Under the pieces are notes generated by a model. The model made no database searches and had not been told where the DNA came from. It saw only the letters and a list, made by a program, of their open reading frames with translations. A stretch of DNA of 64,000 nucleotides from Bolinopsis microptera (taxonomy: Eukaryota > Ctenophora > Tentaculata > Lobata > Bolinopsidae). Of this stretch, positions 11,422-24,035 are shown piece by piece. The stretch is taken from positions 6,505,246 to 6,569,245 of the forward strand of contig NC_087081.1 in NCBI RefSeq assembly GCF_026151205.1, written 5' to 3'. The position numbers and the translations under genes are program-made. How positions within the stretch are numbered: position 1 is the first letter of the stretch; every line of letters starts with the position of its first letter.

Positions 11422-12405
11422 AAAGAAATAACGGTTCTCTTAAATTGACGGGTTTAAATAAACAACTGCTGGTGTAACTCAGAGTGAAGATGCAAAATAA
11501 AAACATATTCCTACACACCACAAGATTGTGTAGAGCAGCGTAAATTAACTTGCTAATTTAATTGAGCTTAAGTCATGGAATAACGGTTCATTTCAATAAC
11601 CAGGTTAAAATAAACCACAACTGGTAACCTACAATCATGATTCAAAATGAAAATATATTCAGACACACAAGATTTGTGGTTTGTCTACTGAGCAACGAAA
11701 ATTAACTTGCTAAATTAAAGAGAACTTCACTAGTGTTACTCTTAAATGGTGATAAGAAGGTGATAAGAAAGAATCGTTTTAAAATGCGATAAGAGGGAAT
11801 CTCATGCAGGAGTTAAAGCATAAAGTAATGAAGTCTGTGTTGAATTAGAATTTATCAAATTACACTCGAAATTATGATTATTAAACTTATGATAAAGTGC
11901 GGCGAAGAAATTATGACTTTAAAGATAAGGAGAATTGAAAGACTGCCGACTGTTCAGAAAACCAGAACAATTAAATAAATATCGCAGAACATTGCTGGCT
12001 ACACCAAATAAGAATTCCCACGGCTGCATCATAGCCCAAAACAACGAATCACCAAATTATCTGAGATCAAACAATGCCGTTAACAATCAGAAACAAGATG
12101 TTATCAGCTACTCAGCCAATAAACATCTTATCACAAAGCTACCACTCGTAAAGAAGATTAGGTCAGCAGGTTGACCAGTTTGGTGACTGATACCACCGAG
12201 ATATGATCTGAGGAGTGGGGACTTTAACTGGGGGACCTTAACTCTCAAAGGGAGCTGTGGAGAGTGTTACTGAGTGTTACAGTGTGTTACAGAGTGGTAG
12301 GGAGAGTGTTACAGTAGGAGTAAGTGAGGACAGTGTGGAGTGGTTTATTGATGGTATGTGATAGAACACGCCTCATGCTTCCATGCTGACCACTCTAAAT
12401 ACCTT
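11422..12405. other. no recognised gene
   Basis: AT-rich. Repeated phrases (aataacggttctcttaaattg, taaataaaccac...actggt) occur at about 11250, 11430 and 11580, suggesting decayed tandem duplication. The plus-strand frame at 11935-12174 has no recognisable feature. Confidence 0.4.
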
Positions 12406-12781
12406 GCATTCCTGTACAGATTGGAGGAGTTCAGGAGGTGAACTTGACAGGGGGTGATACCTTGCATTGCTGTACAGATTGGAGGAGTTCAGGAGGTGAA
12501 CTTGACAGGGGGTGATACCTCGCATTCCTGTACAGATTGGAGGAGTTAGGAGGTGAACTTGACAGGGGGTGATGCAAAACTGTACATATTGGAGGAGTTC
12601 AGGAGGTGAACTTGACAGGGGGTGATACCTTGCATTCCTGTACAGATTGGAGGAGTTCAGGAGGTGAACTTGACAGGGGGTGATACCTCGCATTCCTGTA
12701 CAGATTGGAGGAGTTCAGGAGGTGAACTTGACAGGGGGTGATTGGAGTTCAGGAGGTGAACTTGACAGGGGGTGATGCAAA
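12406..12781. repeat. 58-bp minisatellite
   Basis: Six to seven copies, some truncated, of a 58-bp unit containing TACAGATTGGAGGAGTTCAG and GAGGTGAACTTGACAGGGGG. The fourth copy is shortened at its start and the last keeps only the second half. Confidence 0.9.
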
Positions 12782-12886
12782 ACTGTTCTAAATTAAAGTT
12801 CCTTTCAATTTCGTGATTCAGAGCCCTTCATACTGAAGTGGACATTCATCTTTAATTTAATATAATCAGCTCATTTCATTGAATTT

Positions 12887-13010
12887 ACCAGTGGTTACCA
12901 GTGGTTACCAGTGGTTACCAGTGGTTACCAGTGGTTACCAGTGGCTACCAGTGGTTACCAGTGGTTACCAGTGGCTACCAGTGGTTACCAGTGGTTACCA
13001 GTGGTTCACC
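12887..13010. repeat. 10-bp tandem repeat GTGGTTACCA
   Basis: About twelve tandem copies with occasional GTGGCTACCA variants. GGTTACC is palindromic-like, so the repeat reads similarly on both strands. Confidence 0.95.
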
Positions 13011-16000
13011 ACAAGTGATGTTGACAGACAAGCAGATAGAATCACGAACAGAACGGATATCTAATCTGTTTCAAGTCTGCTACCCATTAAGCAAGAACAC
13101 ATTAGGAATGCCATGGAGTTGTATTGCACAGATCAATAGAAAGGAAATCACCTGGATTCTAACTTAAGTAGGGGCCGAAGTAACTATCAAATACCTATAA
13201 CGTTATAAGCTATTTAACATTTTGATTATTTAAAGGCTCTTATTCCCACGGTTGCTTTTCTCGACAAGCTAATTTGAATATCACCCTGGAAACTGCAGGA
13301 TGAAACGAGCACGGAGATAAGGAAATGGGTCAAAAGTGGTTGAAAGAGAGTTTAAATAATTACCATTTTGATTGATTCCTGAGTTATTCTAACCGCTACA
13401 TGAAAAGCTAATTTGAATATCGCCGTGGAAACTGAGCACTCAGACTAGAGCAGGAAACAATTATGGAAATGAGAAAAACGGGGTCAAATGGAGTTAGAAA
13501 AATGTGGTTAAATACTTTTGCTGATAAAATTTAGGCTCTCGTAAGTGAATCACGTGAAACCCATTTAAGGAGTGTTTATCAAACGTCAGAGCAAATATAA
13601 CAGCATTTTTAACATCAGCTGTATAATATACACGTATTATACTCGACAATACAAATGCAATTTTATAATTACAGATAACACCTGGGAACGAGATAAAGGT
13701 CTAACAAATCTAGTAAATTAGATAAAGTTATAACTTTTCAGGGTCGCGCCTCTTTTTACTCAGTGTGTTATTGTGATACGGTATGTTTCATTGAGGACTA
13801 AGTTACAAGACAGGGAAGATGAATGCAAAGATAGACAGGCACGGGCGGGCACCCCATTCCATTTAATGCTAAATAAAATAAGTTTTAATCGAATCTAATA
13901 TAATTATAACTTAATCTTTAAAGTATAACCTTAAGCAGAAAAAGTATGTATACGGCGCAGATAAAAGTTATAACAGTAAAGGAACTACGAACATAATATC
14001 ATAAAAATATTCGTTTACTATTATTAAATATCTTTAAGATCATTGCTAATCTGGGCAGCCTGCTCCCCTGAACAAACCTAATAAAGTCAGGTGAAGAGTC
14101 ACCGCACACAGCGCTATAAGTCAGTCTGTCCGAATACTTTTTCCGAAAATTACCCGGAGAATAATGACTATAATGGGGTAAATTAGCCGGAAGATCTGAC
14201 GGTCAAGTTCGTTTCCAGGACACTTCCCACCTTGCCCTCTCGTCTGCACGTGTGTTTCTGGGCAAGATCCAGTGATGACATCACATATGACGTCACGGAT
14301 ATCACCTAGACAACGGACAGATACACGATCTGTATCACTATACTGCACGTGCAGGGGCCGTGATATAGTGCTGAGTCGGCGCTGTGATCCACCAACCAGG
14401 GTTGTGTATCTGGGGAATCAGCCAATGGGTGGCCCTGGAACTGAGCACGTGGGCGCAAGCAGATAGAGTCGGTGTTGCAATTTTGAATAATAACAAGGTT
14501 TGGCGACCTATTCAATTAAGAGCAAACAATGGGTGTCTGCGTTCCCTGTAGTAGTAGTAGTAAACACTATAAATAGAGGTGTGCAATGTTTTGGACTGCT
14601 ACTTCCAAAAACCCACACGATAATACGGCAAACAGTAACGGTACATTTGGAGCTTTGGAGGAATTTCGGCGATTTCCTCGCATATTTTATAACTTGACCG
14701 GTTAAATTTTATTGACATAGTAGCAAGCTGTAGAGTATTGAAACCTATGAAAATATAATTAATATAAATGGACTCAGTAGATTATAATCTATCAGAAACA
14801 CGTAATGTCGTAATGTTGGCATTAACAACATTAAACAACTTAAAGAGCCAACAATTCTACAATTTCTGAGAATTCCGGGAATTCCTGTAAGAACTCAAGA
14901 ATGCTAAAATATGCTCCAATAAAACGAAACCAATATATTCATCAACCATATGTACATGCAGGATCGCAAATATTCAAATGGATTTTCATTCGAATATCTG
15001 CTTGCACAGACGGGGGATACGATTAGCTAATTAGAGCCCAATCTTCACTAATCGATACGATCTCACAGTTCATAAACCTTTGGGATCGAACATTTGTGGA
15101 ATGTGAACTTAAACACCACCTGTTTATCTACAGTCTAAATCACATACTCGAAACTGTGTTTGTAAGCTGGTGACTGGAAGTACCAAGCATATTACTCTAC
15201 TAAAACTACACCTCTACTACTACTATATCCAACTTGACACCTCTACTTGAGGTTGAGAGGTGGAACGCTTCCAAAGTACTAATCTTACAATGAGTACCTT
15301 AGTTTCTCTCTCTGAAGGTTGGACCCAGCCCAGTTCTTAATGTTATAGTCCACTGTAATTCTCCCTGATCCTCACTGAAAGCTAAGTCGCTGGAGCCTAC
15401 AAATATTTACTGGAACTTGAAAAAACCTTGATAAATAATAATAATATTTTTGGCACCCTTTCCCGGTGCATCATGAGATATTAATGGTGAGATTGCTGAC
15501 TCGGGGCTTGTGGTCGGAGCAAACGAGGCAGCAGAATCCCCCAGACTTTTCCATGCCCACTTAAGTGCCCGCAGCACATCTATCCTGATCCCATATATCA
15601 TGATAGTAGTCAAAAACGACACCGCAATTTAGTAAAATGATTAAGTAGCAGGAGCATTGGGAACGAATTGTCATATTATCTAGAGTGCATATTATATTAT
15701 CTAGAGTGCATTTCGAATGTATATTTTGGAGTGATGCAGGTAGCATAAATAAAATGTTTTGATCGAGTACTATAAGGTAGGACATACCCTACTTCTGATG
15801 GCACTAAGTGATGGGGGTTTCTAAATAGAAAATAGGAGACATTAGAGGCCGGGGCAATTTTTTTCTCCAATTGTACGAGGTCTGTATTTCTAAGGGAGCT
15901 GCACACAACGTGTTAAAACCACATTGACTGTGAACTCTCTCAACCAGAGTGAGAGATATTGCCCAAAGTTAGCGTAATGAGTTTTATATATAAAATCAAC

Positions 16001-17397
16001 TTGTTTTATTATACTTTTATTTACTGAAATGTTTTCTGGGGGTTGTGTGAGTGCAGCTTGTCCAATACTTGTTTAAATTTACCGACTTAAGTCCTAATAT
16101 TGGAGCCTCTAATGTCATGGGTTTCTGGAGCCTCTTACGTATTTGATTTATTTTGGATATTGATTTATTCTCCGATATAAACCAGCTTGCATGTTGTGTC
16201 CCAATTTTACCACAGAATACTTACTTTAGCCCCCACGTTTCGATTTAACAGAAAAGTGTTGCAACAAACAATTTAAGATTTTTTACGATTCGTAGTTCTG
16301 GAAATTATCAAACCGCAATAACAGGTACAGCAACGAGTGACAAAACAGCACCAAACCATTTGAAATGACCATTATAAACCACATACAAAGGAACAATAAT
16401 ACCTCCTCAGACTAAGGAACAATGAAATTGTTATGTAAAACAAAACCATAATGGTGCTGAAATCCCGGAACAAATGCTATTAATAGCCCCCTCCAGAACT
16501 TGGAAATCAGCCTAAATCTCAGGAGTGCACCACAACAAAACCACTCCATGTTCTCCGCGTGAAAAACCGGAACAAAGTCCCTGAAGTCACTACTTCACGT
16601 GTTTATGTCCGGATATAGAGACTTAACATCACGTTTCTACCTCCAGTATTCCACGTTTCTACCTGCTGGTTTCCGTGAAAATGGAGCTCTTCCTACCATG
16701 TTCACTCACCTGTCATTACTAGTGGAATCAGATCATAGGGCACCAGATTATGGGGGAATAATGTCATGACACATACAGTTACTGTTGAACTAGAATACTG
16801 GAATGGCTGAATTGGATTTCAACAATGCCGAATGAGTTTTATAAAGGAGTAAGTTCATTATTATCATCACATTATTTGGATTATAACGAGCCGAAATGTA
16901 ATCACAGTGATAAATGATGTGGTTAGGATGATACAAATAATCACAAGATAACGTGATTAGTAACCACATTTCAGAGGGTCGTGAGTATTATAGAGGAGTA
17001 AGTTTATCGTCATCATGTTGGTGGGTGCAAGTGCCACGTGCTAAAGATCTGACTAAGGAGCTGAGGAGCTGCTAAACACTTGTTAAGCTGTGCGAATATA
17101 TGAATAATGTGGGTAGGAGGTCAGAACTGGAAATATAGCAGGAGGAGGTTAGAACTAGAAATAAAGTAACAAAGCGAAATTTCGTAACAACTCAACATGG
17201 CCATTGGTTGATTGAGCTTGATGTAGCTCCTACAAACATAGAGATATTGTCGCGATTTCGGAATCCTCTGTTTGCAAGATCTGCAGGTATTATGACATGA
17301 AAAACTAACCGATGCAGAGAACATGTAGCAAAATTCCTGGTCATTTCAAACAGCATCTCCACAAAAGCATCACACACAAGAACCCAACAATAAAGTC
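13011..17397. other. no recognised gene; degenerate 140-bp duplication and scattered E-boxes
   Basis: An imperfect tandem duplication is visible at about 13265-13370 and 13402-13520 (shared AAGCTAATTTGAATATC and GGAAACTG). E-boxes occur at about 13548, 14246, 14345 (in the 12-bp palindrome CTGCACGTGCAG), 14446, 16597 and 17034. No exon-like frame was found. Confidence 0.4.
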
Positions 17398-17630
17398 ACC
17401 CCACGTGACTCAACAAACGCCCACGTGACTCAACAAACGCCCACGTGACCAGCTACCCTGCACCTGGTTGGTCGATACCCTGGCCCCTAATAGAAAGCAG
17501 GGTTGATTGTCACGGTTGGAGGGAGTTTGGAGACTGGGTGAGGAGAGTAGGGTGACTGTGCTGACTGTGTTGGAATGTCACGTGGGCGAGATATGTGAGC
17601 ACGTGGGCGAGATATGATAGCACGTGACTG
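17398..17630. promoter_or_regulatory. E-box/AP-1-like cluster
   Basis: Two tandem 20-bp units of CACGTGACTCAACAAACGCC, then a third CACGTGACC. Further E-boxes follow at about 17579, 17600 and 17621, the first two in the context CACGTGGGCGAGATATG. CACGTGACTCA overlaps a bHLH E-box with a TGACTCA AP-1 site. Function is inferred. Confidence 0.4.
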
Positions 17631-18934
17631 TGGCACCCTCCCATTAAATTAGAACAAATCTCCCCCATTAACTGCAGTCACATTTACTTTAACGCCATTA
17701 CACAAGAGGGGGACAGGGTGTGTTGAGTGCTTGATAAGAGATATATAGGGGGAGATATCAGAGGAGATAAGAAAGAGCACATTGGCAATGTTGAAACATC
17801 CATTTGCTTATTTCGACCACTTATCAACGAGTACGCAAGCAATGTGGAGCAGGAAAAAAGACTTTAGCAACGGAACAATATTTCGGCGTTCAGAGTCGGT
17901 ATTCAAGATACGAGCAGTCTGACTAAAAGATAAAAGGCTATCATCGCCCATCAGCCACCGATTATCAACCCTTGATAGTTTAAGAGCCCTATCAAGAGAC
18001 CAAATGAGATTTTAACAGACCCATCACGACCTCACCACCAACACATTCCTATTAACCCCACTTAAACAGCATGACCTCATCAATCACAATAATCTGATAT
18101 AGTGGTATTACAACCCTGCACTTATACACACCAGTAGCCCAGCTAGATTAGTCAGGTAACACCTAGGTTAGTGAGATCTGGCTAGCTAGCTCCCAATTAA
18201 CACATCTAGCTACCAGGTCCCAGTAACGACTCCAGCTAGTAATCAGGAAATGAAGTGGTAGATAGTGAGATAGGGCAGCTGCAGGAGCTGATTGGTACAC
18301 TAACCACCTCTACTCCCCTGCTACTACCAGATACTAGACCTGCTGTAGGTGGCTACTTAGTCGGTAACAAAGCGGACAATACAAGATTACATCACCATAT
18401 CATAGGTCTGATTGGAGCGTGTTAGATCTGATAAACGGTTAACAGAGTGTCATCTGATTGCCTGCGGAGTGTCAGCTTAGTGCCTGATTGGTATAACATG
18501 TATTAGTCATGTTCTGTTCTTCTGTCATACTTATCGAACACTTATCATACTTGTCAACCTATTAAGCCTTTTTAAAGGCTTAGCGTTGTAGTATTGTGTA
18601 CCTTTTATTAGACCAACGTTTGTACTGAAGTATGACTGGTCAGTGACCACGACCCACGTGACCACTGGTCACATGGGTCGTGGTATTACGTATTTTCAGA
18701 TTTGGCCTGCTAGTTGGATTACTGATAATAGATGGTAAAGGATTGCCATAAAGCCATGCCATCGCTGTTTCTGTATATGAATCTCAATAATCATCAAACG
18801 AACAAACTAGAGCGAAAATAGATCAAGCTCTGACAGAATTAGAACAAGATAGCCGTTGAAAATAGTTCCAAGAATATTTTTCGAACCTTTGATCTGTAGA
18901 ACTGTGGAAGTCAAAGCAAAAAAATAATATTTAA
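17631..18934. other. no recognised gene
   Basis: Non-coding by inspection. A quasi-palindrome around 18645-18680 reads GTGACCACGACCCACGTGAC followed by CACTGGTCACATGGGTCGTG. Confidence 0.4.
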
Positions 18935-19725
18935 GAGATAATAAGATAATACAGAAGAGCTGTATTGTGTGAAGAGCAAAACATAATATAAGAGATAATA
19001 CAGAAGAGCTGTATTGTGTGAAGAGCAAAACATAATATAAGAGATAATACAGAAGAGCTGTATTGTGTGAAGAGCAAAACATAATATAAGAGATAATACA
19101 GAAGAGCTGTATTGTGTGAAGAGCAAAACATAATATAAGAGATAATACAGAAGAGCTGTATTGTGTGAAGAGCAAAACATAATATAAGAGATAATACAGA
19201 AGAGCTGTATTGTGTGAAGAGCAAAACATAATATAAGAGATAATACAGAAGAGCTGTATTGTGTGAAGAGCAAAACATAATATAAGAGATAATACAGAAG
19301 AGCTGTATTGTGTGAAGAGCAAAACATAATATAAGAGATAATACAGAAGAGCTGTATTGTGTGAAGAGCAAAACATATTATAAGAGATAATACAGAAGAG
19401 CTGTATTGTGTGAAGAGCAAAACATAATATAAGAGATAATACAGAAGAGCTGTATTGTGTGAAGAGCAAAACATAATATAAGAGATAATACAGAAGAGCT
19501 GTATTGTGTGAAGAGCAAAACATAATATAAGAGATAATACAGAAGAGCTGTATTGTGTGAAGAGCAAAACATAATACAAGAGATAATACAGAAGAGCTGT
19601 ATTGTGTGAAGAGCAAAACATAATATAGGAGATAATACAGAAGAGCTGTATTGTGTGAAGAGCAAAACATAATATAAGAGATAATACAGAAGAGCTGTAT
19701 TGTGTGAAGAGCAAAACATAATACA
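18935..19725. repeat. 49-bp minisatellite, about 16 copies
   Basis: Highly homogeneous array; the unit includes AGAGATAATACAGAAGAGCT and GTATTGTGTGAAGAGCAAA. Because 49 is one more than a multiple of three, minus-strand translation cycles through all three frames, producing long spurious frames with a 49-residue period (SSHNTALLYYLLYYVLLF and so on). A few unit variants (tattata, aatacaag, atatagg) could date copy turnover. Confidence 0.97.
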
Positions 19726-20666
19726 GAGCTACTGAGCTATGTTAAGAGCTGATCTCGTACTTGCAATATCAGATATTGTAAACATAGGCGGGTCCCAGCT
19801 TAGCAAGGACTAATAAACATTTAATATACAACCTAGCAAGTAAACAAATTAGCTAATTAATAAACAGATCAACTAATTAAACTCTAGTCTAGTGATTAGT
19901 GGATATTATCTGGTCGTGTCTATTCACTTAATGTTTATTAGTCTGGCTGTATATTTTACAGATAGTAAACTGACAGATTGAGTCATTTTATATCGATTAA
20001 AACTAAGGTTATAGATTTCTGACACTCTAAAGTAACATTAACAGAATGATAAGGTACAGTAAAGCCCCAATTCACTGCCGAGTTTGGGGAAGAAAACAGC
20101 CGCGATAAATCTGGGTTTAAAGTTTACTATAGACCACTTTTTACATTCTAATCTCTGATAGCTGTATTTGTCTGTCATAATGCTGCGGACTGAATTTTTA
20201 AAAGAAAAAAATGTAAATTTATTCAGGAATAATAAAATAACGATTTGACGTGTCGATATAATAACAAGTCATCAGCTTGGCCGCAAAACACAAAAAGTAG
20301 CTATTTTGTGGTAAAAATGGGTACATTAAGAAACGGGAGCAATTAGTAAGGAAGGGAGAAATTGGTACAGATCACAATAAAATGTAGAAATAGGTGCACA
20401 TCACAATAAAATGTAGAAATAGGTGCACATCACAATGTGAACAATAAAAAGAAATTGGAACAGTGCACAATACAACACTAGCTATTTGGGAGCAAGTCAC
20501 GAGAGCGGACAATACGGTAGCAGGAGGAAAGAAAGTGCAATAACAACAGAGAGAGGTACACTACCACCAAGCCAGCCCACATAGCGGGAAATGCTTGTAT
20601 ACACACTGCTGTACTCGCTCTACTGCAGGATACAAGAAATAGCGCGGGAACGTGAGTGGTGCTGTG
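19726..20666. other. no recognised gene; 33-bp repeat at about 20365-20437
   Basis: AT-rich. A short array of about two copies carries AATAAAATGTAGAAATAGGT and GCACATCACA. Confidence 0.45.
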
Positions 20667-20754
20667 GTGGTAGTACATTGTGGGGCTGGGGGCCCTGAAG
20701 TGGTGTTGTGGTGGTAGTGCATTGTGGGGCTGGGGGCCTTGAAGTGGTGTTGTG
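20667..20754. repeat. 44-bp minisatellite, left part (split by a LINE)
   Basis: Two copies of the 44-bp unit (GTGGTGTTGTGGTGGTAGT..., then ...GGGGCTGGGGGCC). They continue on the other side of the LINE at 24233, and joining the two sides at the duplicated 10-mer restores an uninterrupted unit. Confidence 0.95.
20745..20754. repeat. target-site duplication, left copy
   Basis: TGGTGTTGTG, repeated exactly at 24233-24242. It flanks the 3' end of the minus-strand LINE. Confidence 0.9.
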
Positions 20755-20768
20755 ACTGACTTACTGAC

Positions 20769-23700
20769 TTAAGGCGGGTAGTATTCCCGAGATCCATTGA
20801 CAACAGTTCTCCACAGCTTTCTGTCCTCCATCAGTCTAGCTATCTCATCTACTGATTTCAGCCCAGTATCTGCTTTTAGGTTATCTAGTAGTGTTAGGTA
20901 AGGTCGCCCCCTGTTAGTATGCCCATGACTCGGCTTCCAGAGGATCAGTTTGTTCAGTGTCAGCTCCGGATGTCGGTGAGCATGACCTGCAAGTCTGAGC
21001 CTTCGTTGGGTTATCTTGGAGCTGACTTTAGGAAGATCACCGTACAGACTGTGGTTGCTGACATGGTCTCGATATTGATTGATGTTAAGGGCCATTCTTA
21101 ACATTCGTGTATAGCAACCATCAACCATCTTCTCCAGCCTTTTCGTCATAGTCCAAGTCTCAGAACCGTATAGAAGCACCGACTCGACTAGTGCTGTGAA
21201 CACTCTGGTCTTGATAGACTTTCTAAGGTTAGATTTCCAAAGTTTTTTGAGAGTGTGGCATGCTCCCCATGCTCTTCCTTTCCTAACCCTGATATCACTC
21301 TCACTGTCTCTGATTCTAGAACCAAGATAGGTAAAGTCTTCCACGTGCTCTATTGTGTTGTTACCCAGGGACTTGATGGTATCAGGGTTCTCGATGTTCT
21401 GAGAAATGAATTTGGTTTTCCCTTCATTCATTTTAAGTCCCACTGTAGCAGCAACTCTTTCTACCTCTAGCATCAGCATCTCTGCCTCCTTTACAGTATC
21501 TGCTATCAGAGCAATTTCATCTGCAAAACCAGTGTCTGTTATCTTCTCCGCCTTGACTCTCCTACTCCGATAAGGCTTAATGGTAAATCCTATTTCAGGA
21601 TGCTTGCTTAAGGCTTGTCTCATGCAATAGTCAAGGGCTATAATGAACAAGTATGGTGCTAATGTATCCCCTTGAAGAACTCCTGCCAGGATATCAAATA
21701 GCTCGGTATCCCCATCTGGTGTTATAACTTTGCCCTTCGTGTTGACATAGAGAAGATTAATGATATCTACAATACTGTCCGGTATTCCATAGGCCTTTAG
21801 TATTTGCATCAAAATTCCCCGGTGAAGTGAATCAAAGGCCTTCTTAAAATCAACAAACACCATAGCTACCGGTAAATTTCTCTGTCTAGCCCCCTCTAGA
21901 ATCCTTCTGAGTGCCAAGATGTGACTAGTAGTGGACCGTCCTTCCCGAAAACCATTCTGAGTGTCCCTAAGTACCCCCTCTATAGCCGGCTGGATCCTAT
22001 TAAGCACCATTCTATTGAGAGTCTTAGCTACGAGAGAAGTCAAAGATATCCCCCTCCAGTTTCCAGGGTTGGTCAAGTCTCCCTTTTTGGGAACCGGGAT
22101 GATGTTACTTATCCTCCACTGATCTGGCGCAATACCATCTGTCAGGGCTTTGTTGCAGAAGGACAGCACGATTTCATCCAGGTCGCATCTTTTGAGGACT
22201 TCAGGTGGTATGCCGTCATCACCTGGTGCTTTACCTTCTTTTATCCTGTGTTTAGCAGCTTTAAGCTCATCCACAGTAAAAGGTTCTGTACTGATGTTGA
22301 GTCCTTCAAATTGAGTCTCGATCCTAGGATGCTCGTTTTCCACATCCGGTATACTCCCTAACAGATTCGTGAAATGCCCAAGCCAATTTTTCTTCCTTTC
22401 TTCGGCTCCGTTGCCCCTTATTTGAGTTGCCCCCTTGGCCTTCCTGCCAGTTATCTCATTTATGACATTCCAACTTTCTTTGTTTTTGCATCTGTCTGCA
22501 GCCATTTCGACCCTTCTAACCTTGGCAACTAGATCTTCTTCAAAGATGTCCTGGTACACCTGATCCAGTTCAGTTTTTAGTAGCTTAACAGACAGTCGAC
22601 TGTCTTCACTAGGATCCCGGTGATAGACAGTCTCTGCTTGCTGCAAGGCTGTACGCACGCTTTGAACTCGCTGATCACCCGCGAAATCGTCACGTCTCTT
22701 CTTTTCTCTCTTAGGCAGTATGGCTTTGTTGGTATCAGCAATCGCATCAACAAAATGCCCATACAGTTCCGTAACCTCACTTTCATCGGTTTGCTCGCAT
22801 AAAGCAGAGTACCGATTCTTGACTTCTACTGCATATCTCTTCTGTAGGTCTTCATTCGATTTAAGTGCTCCCCAATTATACCAGGTTTTCTTGGGTTGCT
22901 TTTTTGCTCGTCGAAGAGATAGCTTGATCTTAGACAAAACAAGTCTATGATCAGTACCCAGTGTACTAAAGAAGCTGTAGACTTCAGTATTTTTGACACT
23001 GTTCCTCCACTTCTTCCTCACTAGAATAAAGTCTAACTGAGACTTATTCAGGGTTCCATCCGATAGGTGAGTCCACATCTTACCCCACTTCTTTCTGAAC
23101 CTGGTGTTTGTAATCTCCAGATTACATTCCAGGGCAGTATCCCGAAGCAGCTCCCCATTTCTGTTGGTTCTCTCATGGAAATACCAACCAAAGTCATTCT
23201 CGTCCCTCTTTGATAGGTGAGCGTTAAAATCCCCGATCACCTCCAAGAAGTTGTGAGCAGGGATCTGTGAGACTGCACACCTTAGATCGGTATGAAACTT
23301 CTCTGCTGCTTCTACACTATCTGCCTCCGTAGGTCCGTAGACACAGACGAAGGTTGGTTTAGGATTACCATTTAGAGATATCTTAAGGATTCTCTCCGTT
23401 ACTGGTGTTATCTCCGTAGTTGCGTCAAATGCCTTGCTAGTTAGGATGAATCCCACTCCGCCCACTGCTGCCTGGGCCCGATTCCTAGTAGCTGATGAAG
23501 TAATTAGATAGCTGCTCTTGCCAACTCTCTCTACTTTGACAGGCTCTTCATGGACTATCCTGTGCTCTTGGATACCTACAATCTCTGCTCCACTCTTCTC
23601 GAAAAGATGTACCATCTCCAGTTTCCTCTGAGCAGTTCTTATCGTTCTAGTGTTAAGAGTGCCTACCCAGGTAATGTCGGTACATGAAAATAAACTTTTT

Positions 23701-24035
23701 TTGTTGTTTTCGTTTATGTTGGGTGTTTCAGGTTGATTAGGCTCATCATTCACCAACCTTCCATTCGGATTTAAGTTGGTGAAATCATTACCACCTTCAC
23801 GTCCAGAAACAAAAGTAGGGGCTGATACCCTAGTGCTGTAAGAACTATTCATCATGTTTCTTTTCTGTTGGCTATGTGACACGTGAGCCACCTGCGCCAC
23901 TGGAATGGCTCTCTTGATAGCTACTTCATCAGTAGATGTTCCCACATACAGTAAATAAAACGGAAAGATGACAGATGGTGCTCCCATAGTTCCGGAATCT
24001 GTTACATCTTCATTAACCCAAATCACCATCATCAC
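20769..24035 (-). CDS. LINE ORF2: APE endonuclease plus reverse transcriptase (RTE-like)
   Basis: 1088 codons without interruption. Residues from about 120 to 360 form an AP-endonuclease-like domain: GTLNTRT, IQEHR (metal-binding Glu), YGPTEAD, GDFNAHL, LDFILV and GTDHRLV. It would nick target DNA. The reverse transcriptase follows, with GKAPGDDGIPPE, WRISNIIPVPKKGD, NGFREGRST, motif A VFVDFKKAFDS, motif B GVLQGDTLAPYLF and motif C TGFADEIALIAD. The second Asp of the usual F/YADD is Glu (GAT GAA), which may impair catalysis. The C-terminus has the RRLRLAGHAHRHPE block common in RTE-like ORF2 proteins. The first ATG codons (ATGATGATG at 24035) overlap the stop of the small upstream ORF. It would act by target-primed reverse transcription. 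Confidence 0.93.
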   Translation of the reverse strand: MMMVIWVNEDVTDSGTMGAPSVIFPFYLLYVGTSTDEVAIKRAIPVAQVAHVSHSQQKRNMMNSSYSTRVSAPTFVSGREGGNDFTNLNPNGRLVNDEPNQPETPNINENNKKSLFSCTDITWVGTLNTRTIRTAQRKLEMVHLFEKSGAEIVGIQEHRIVHEEPVKVERVGKSSYLITSSATRNRAQAAVGGVGFILTSKAFDATTEITPVTERILKISLNGNPKPTFVCVYGPTEADSVEAAEKFHTDLRCAVSQIPAHNFLEVIGDFNAHLSKRDENDFGWYFHERTNRNGELLRDTALECNLEITNTRFRKKWGKMWTHLSDGTLNKSQLDFILVRKKWRNSVKNTEVYSFFSTLGTDHRLVLSKIKLSLRRAKKQPKKTWYNWGALKSNEDLQKRYAVEVKNRYSALCEQTDESEVTELYGHFVDAIADTNKAILPKREKKRRDDFAGDQRVQSVRTALQQAETVYHRDPSEDSRLSVKLLKTELDQVYQDIFEEDLVAKVRRVEMAADRCKNKESWNVINEITGRKAKGATQIRGNGAEERKKNWLGHFTNLLGSIPDVENEHPRIETQFEGLNISTEPFTVDELKAAKHRIKEGKAPGDDGIPPEVLKRCDLDEIVLSFCNKALTDGIAPDQWRISNIIPVPKKGDLTNPGNWRGISLTSLVAKTLNRMVLNRIQPAIEGVLRDTQNGFREGRSTTSHILALRRILEGARQRNLPVAMVFVDFKKAFDSLHRGILMQILKAYGIPDSIVDIINLLYVNTKGKVITPDGDTELFDILAGVLQGDTLAPYLFIIALDYCMRQALSKHPEIGFTIKPYRSRRVKAEKITDTGFADEIALIADTVKEAEMLMLEVERVAATVGLKMNEGKTKFISQNIENPDTIKSLGNNTIEHVEDFTYLGSRIRDSESDIRVRKGRAWGACHTLKKLWKSNLRKSIKTRVFTALVESVLLYGSETWTMTKRLEKMVDGCYTRMLRMALNINQYRDHVSNHSLYGDLPKVSSKITQRRLRLAGHAHRHPELTLNKLILWKPSHGHTNRGRPYLTLLDNLKADTGLKSVDEIARLMEDRKLWRTVVNGSREYYPP

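Noticed and set aside
18807-19719. Minus-strand ORFs of 113-287 codons (hydrophobic, repeated)
   Set aside because: Entirely the 49-bp array cycling through frames; no independent start or domain.
21921-22361. Plus-strand 146-codon ORF
   Set aside because: Antisense shadow of the LINE ORF2.
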